A stretch of 17,217 nucleotides of DNA, taken from an uncultured Eubacteriales bacterium (lineage in GTDB: Bacteria; Bacillota; Clostridia; Oscillospirales; Butyricicoccaceae). Below, piece after piece: positions 14,895 through 17,217 of the stretch (positions within the stretch are counted from its first letter, which is position 1; each line of letters opens with the position of its first letter). The position numbers and the translations under genes were made by a program. Under the pieces are notes generated by a model. The model searched no databases and was not told the origin of the DNA. It saw nothing but the letters and a program-made list of their open reading frames with translations. Where the stretch lies: contig CAJKFC010000035.1 in assembly GCA_905199135.1 (NCBI GenBank), positions 1 through 17,217 on the forward strand. The letters run 5' to 3'.

Positions 14895-14901
14895 CAGGAA
14901 T

Positions 14902-16182
14902 TTGAAATTAGAATTGGGTTACATCAAAATCTCAGACATTCAATTTTCAAATGAATCCAAAGTAGAAAACGGCGTTCTCTATGTAAATGCAGAGGACATC
15001 GTAAATCTCATCAAGGAAGATGAGAACATCAAGTCGGTCGCAGTTGACATAGCACGCCCCGGTGAGAGCGTTCGTATCACTCCTGTTAAGGACGTTATCG
15101 AGCCCCGTGTTAAGGTCGAAGGCCCCGGCGAAATCTTCCCCGGCGTCATCGGTAAAGTCGGCGTTGTCGGCTCCGGTAAGACACATGTCCTCAAGGGCGC
15201 TGCCGTTGTCACAACAGGTAAGATCGTCGGCTTCCAGGAAGGTATCATCGATATGTCCGGCGAAGGCGCAAAGTACACTCCCTTCTCCCAGACATACAAC
15301 CTCGTTGTAACTTGCGAGCCCGTTGACGGCCTCAAGCCCCACGAGCACGAGAAGGCAATCCGTTTTGCAGGTCTTAAGACAGCTGTTTTCCTCGGTGAGC
15401 TCGGACGCAATGTAACTCCCGACGAGACAGAGGTCTTTGAGACACTCAATGTCAAGGAAGGCATCGAGAAGTATCCGAACCTCCCCCGCGTTGCATATGT
15501 TCAGATGCTTCAGTCCCAGGGTCTTATGCACGATACATACGTATACGGCGTAGACGCAAAGCGTACACTTTCCACAATCATCAACCCCACAGAGGTTATG
15601 GACGGTGCTATCCTCTCCGGTAACTGTGTTTCTTCCTGCGATAAGAACACAACATACCACCACCTCAACAACCCTGTTATCCACGATCTGTTCAAGGCAC
15701 ACGGCAAGACAATCAACTTTGCCGGTATGATCATCACAAACGAGAACGTTTATCTTGCTGATAAAGAGCGTTCTTCTGACTGGGCTGCTAAGCTCTGCCA
15801 GTACCTCGGTGTTGACGGTGCTATCGTATCTCAGGAAGGTTTCGGTAACCCCGATACAGACCTTATCATGAACTGCAAGAAGATCGAGACAGTCGGCGTT
15901 AAGACTGTTATCATCACAGACGAGTATGCAGGCCGTGACGGACGTTCTCAGTCCCTCGCAGACGCAGATCCCCTCGCAAACGCAGTTGTAACAGGCGGTA
16001 ATGCCAATGCTGTTATCCACCTCCCGAAGATGGACAAGGTCATCGGCCACATCGACTTTGTAGATACAATCGCAGGCGGCTTCGACGGCTCTCTCAAGCC
16101 CGACGGCTCCATTGAAGCAGAGCTTCAGATCATCACAGGCGCTACAAACGAACTCGGCTTCAACAAGCTGAGCGCAAGATAA
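14902..16182 (+). CDS. grdE: Glycine reductase complex protein B, pyruvoyl proprotein subunit GrdE
   Basis: Substrate-activating subunit of glycine reductase. With GrdB it forms protein B, which binds glycine through a pyruvoyl carbonyl so that the acetyl moiety can be passed to selenoprotein A, giving ammonia and eventually acetyl phosphate. The proprotein has 426 residues from TTG 14902. The self-cleavage site is visible: C242 in SGNCVSSCDKNTTYHH; Cys242 is also the pyruvoyl precursor reported for Clostridium sticklandii GrdE. Other family blocks are DIARPGESVRITPVKDVIEPR (49-69) and a C-terminal ITGATNELGF. Codon use differs sharply from the upstream genes (ATC, GCT, GGT, CTC and CGT preferred; ATA and AGA rare), typical of abundant proteins. 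Betaine (GrdI) and sarcosine (GrdG) homologues are alternatives; the close match to GrdE blocks and the grdX neighbour favour glycine. No grdA lies between this gene and grdB. Confidence 0.94.
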   Translation: MKLELGYIKISDIQFSNESKVENGVLYVNAEDIVNLIKEDENIKSVAVDIARPGESVRITPVKDVIEPRVKVEGPGEIFPGVIGKVGVVGSGKTHVLKGAAVVTTGKIVGFQEGIIDMSGEGAKYTPFSQTYNLVVTCEPVDGLKPHEHEKAIRFAGLKTAVFLGELGRNVTPDETEVFETLNVKEGIEKYPNLPRVAYVQMLQSQGLMHDTYVYGVDAKRTLSTIINPTEVMDGAILSGNCVSSCDKNTTYHHLNNPVIHDLFKAHGKTINFAGMIITNENVYLADKERSSDWAAKLCQYLGVDGAIVSQEGFGNPDTDLIMNCKKIETVGVKTVIITDEYAGRDGRSQSLADADPLANAVVTGGNANAVIHLPKMDKVIGHIDFVDTIAGGFDGSLKPDGSIEAELQIITGATNELGFNKLSAR

Positions 16183-16196
16183 GGAGGTCACAATAA

Positions 16197-17217
16197 ATGG
16201 GAAAGATTAAGGTTGTACATTATGTTAACCAGTTCTTCGCAGGTATTGGTGGCGAAGAAAAAGCAGATTATCAGCCCGAGCTCCGCATGGGCACAGTCGC
16301 TATCGGCGATCAGCTCCAGAAGGCTATGGGCGAGGATGTAGAGATCGTTGCAACAGTAGTTTGCGGCGACAGCTACTTCAACGAAAACCTCGATGTTGCC
16401 AAGGCAACAGTTTTGGATATGGTCAAGAGCCAGAATCCCGATATATTCATCGCTGGTCCTGCATTTAACGCCGGCCGTTACGGTGTTGCTTGCGGTACTA
16501 TCACAGACGCTGTTCAGGAAGAGCTCCACATCCCTGTTCTCACAGGTATGTACAAAGAGAACCCCGGCGCAGATATGTACAAGAACAAGGTATATATCGT
16601 CCCCACAAAGGACAGCGCAGCAGGTGCTCGTGACGCTATCAAGAAGATGGCTCCTCTTGCTGTTAAGCTCGCTAAGGGCGAAGAGATCCTCGCTTCCTGC
16701 GTAGATAACTACATGCCCAACGGCATCCGTAAGAACTTCTTTGAGACAAAGCGCGGCTCCGAGCGTGCAGTTGAGATGCTCGTAAAGAAGCTCGCAGGCA
16801 AAGAGTTCGTCACAGAGTTCCCGATGCCCAACTTCGACCGTGTTGATCCCAACCCCGCTGTTAAGGATATGGCTCACGCTCGCGTAGCTCTCGTTACATC
16901 CGGCGGTGTTGTACCCAAGGGCAACCCCGATCACATCGAGTCCTCCTCCGCTTCCAAGTACGGCGAGTACTGCATCGACGGAGTTATGGATCTCACATCT
17001 GACACATACGAGACAGCTCACGGCGGATATGACCCCGTTTACTGCAACGAGGATCCCGACCGCGTACTTCCCGTCGATGTTCTCCGTGAGTTTGAGGCTG
17101 CCGGACGCATCGGCAAGCTCCATGAGTACTTCTACACAACAGTTGGTAACGGAACAGCCGTTCTCAACGCTGTTGCTTTTGCAAAAGAATTCTCCCAGAA
17201 GCTGGTAGCGGCAGGGG
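16197..17217 (+). CDS. grdB: Glycine reductase protein B selenoprotein subunit GrdB, 5' part
   Basis: Selenoprotein subunit of glycine reductase protein B; it works with the pyruvoyl subunit GrdE to release the carboxymethyl group and pass it to selenoprotein A. The first 340 codons are in the window and the frame is open to the edge. A strong AAGGAGGT (16181-16188) begins within the grdE stop and lies eight bases before the ATG. Family blocks seen are VHYVNQFFAGIGGEEKADYQ (6-25), VVCGDSYFNEN (58-68) and FIAGPAFNAGRYGVACG (85-101). In characterised GrdB the selenocysteine lies near residue 350 in a UxxC motif, so the in-frame UGA and its SECIS element should be just beyond the window; they cannot be checked here. 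Codon bias is as in grdE. The sarcosine (GrdF) and betaine (GrdH) versions are less likely given the pairing with grdX and grdE. Confidence 0.94.
   Translation, partial: MGKIKVVHYVNQFFAGIGGEEKADYQPELRMGTVAIGDQLQKAMGEDVEIVATVVCGDSYFNENLDVAKATVLDMVKSQNPDIFIAGPAFNAGRYGVACGTITDAVQEELHIPVLTGMYKENPGADMYKNKVYIVPTKDSAAGARDAIKKMAPLAVKLAKGEEILASCVDNYMPNGIRKNFFETKRGSERAVEMLVKKLAGKEFVTEFPMPNFDRVDPNPAVKDMAHARVALVTSGGVVPKGNPDHIESSSASKYGEYCIDGVMDLTSDTYETAHGGYDPVYCNEDPDRVLPVDVLREFEAAGRIGKLHEYFYTTVGNGTAVLNAVAFAKEFSQKLVAAG

Noticed and set aside
14947..16191. Long open frame on the - strand opposite grdE, with a similar one opposite grdB
   Set aside because: Cysteine/valine/leucine-rich translations without family resemblance, exactly antisense to strongly codon-biased grd genes; shadows of that bias.

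Overview
The window looks like the chromosome of a strict anaerobe of the class Clostridia (Bacillota). The evidence is a WalRK (YycFG) two-component operon with yycH, yycI, walJ and rlmH; a NifS-type cysteine desulfurase next to a rhodanese-less ThiI; TTG start codons; purine-rich ribosome binding sites; and a glycine reductase (grd) operon, a hallmark of selenium-dependent Stickland amino-acid fermentation. All genes I can support lie on the + strand and are tightly packed. The only gene-free stretches above 60 bases are 11576-11688, 14205-14453 and 14838-14901, and each carries promoter-like signals.

Region 1 (1-4267) is a tRNA group: the 3' part of a glutaminyl-tRNA synthetase gene (glnS), a cysteine desulfurase overlapping it by 22 nt, thiI two bases later (4-thiouridine in tRNA, possibly thiamine thiazole), and a small GrpB/UPF0157 protein. 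cinA (4298-5545) follows, and its stop codon abuts the walR ribosome binding site.

Region 2 (5556-14204) is an envelope and homeostasis operon: walR, a cardiolipin synthase, walK, yycH, yycI, murA, walJ and rlmH. It matches the Bacillus walRK-yycHI-walJ set, except that a cardiolipin synthase sits between regulator and kinase and a murA with its own extended -10 promoter sits between yycI and walJ. The operon therefore groups envelope-stress sensing (WalK), its membrane modulators (YycH, YycI), membrane lipid synthesis (Cls) and the first committed step of peptidoglycan synthesis (MurA).

Region 3 (14205-17217) starts with a 249-base intergenic stretch: a weak terminator, A-tracts, a near-consensus promoter, and a leader with five copies of a 10-bp-period motif. 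Then come grdX, a 64-base gap with a perfect palindrome over a -10 element, grdE (pyruvoyl proprotein subunit) and the 5' part of grdB. The window ends before the expected selenocysteine codon of grdB. grdE and grdB have a clearly different, strongly biased codon choice, as expected of abundant catabolic enzymes. The usual trxB/trxA pair and grdA are absent from the positions they occupy in classical glycine reductase operons.

I found no RNA genes, insertion sequences or CRISPR arrays. The most interesting unexplained signals are the 10-bp-period repeat in the grdX leader, the palindrome before grdE, and the placement of cls and murA within the WalRK operon.
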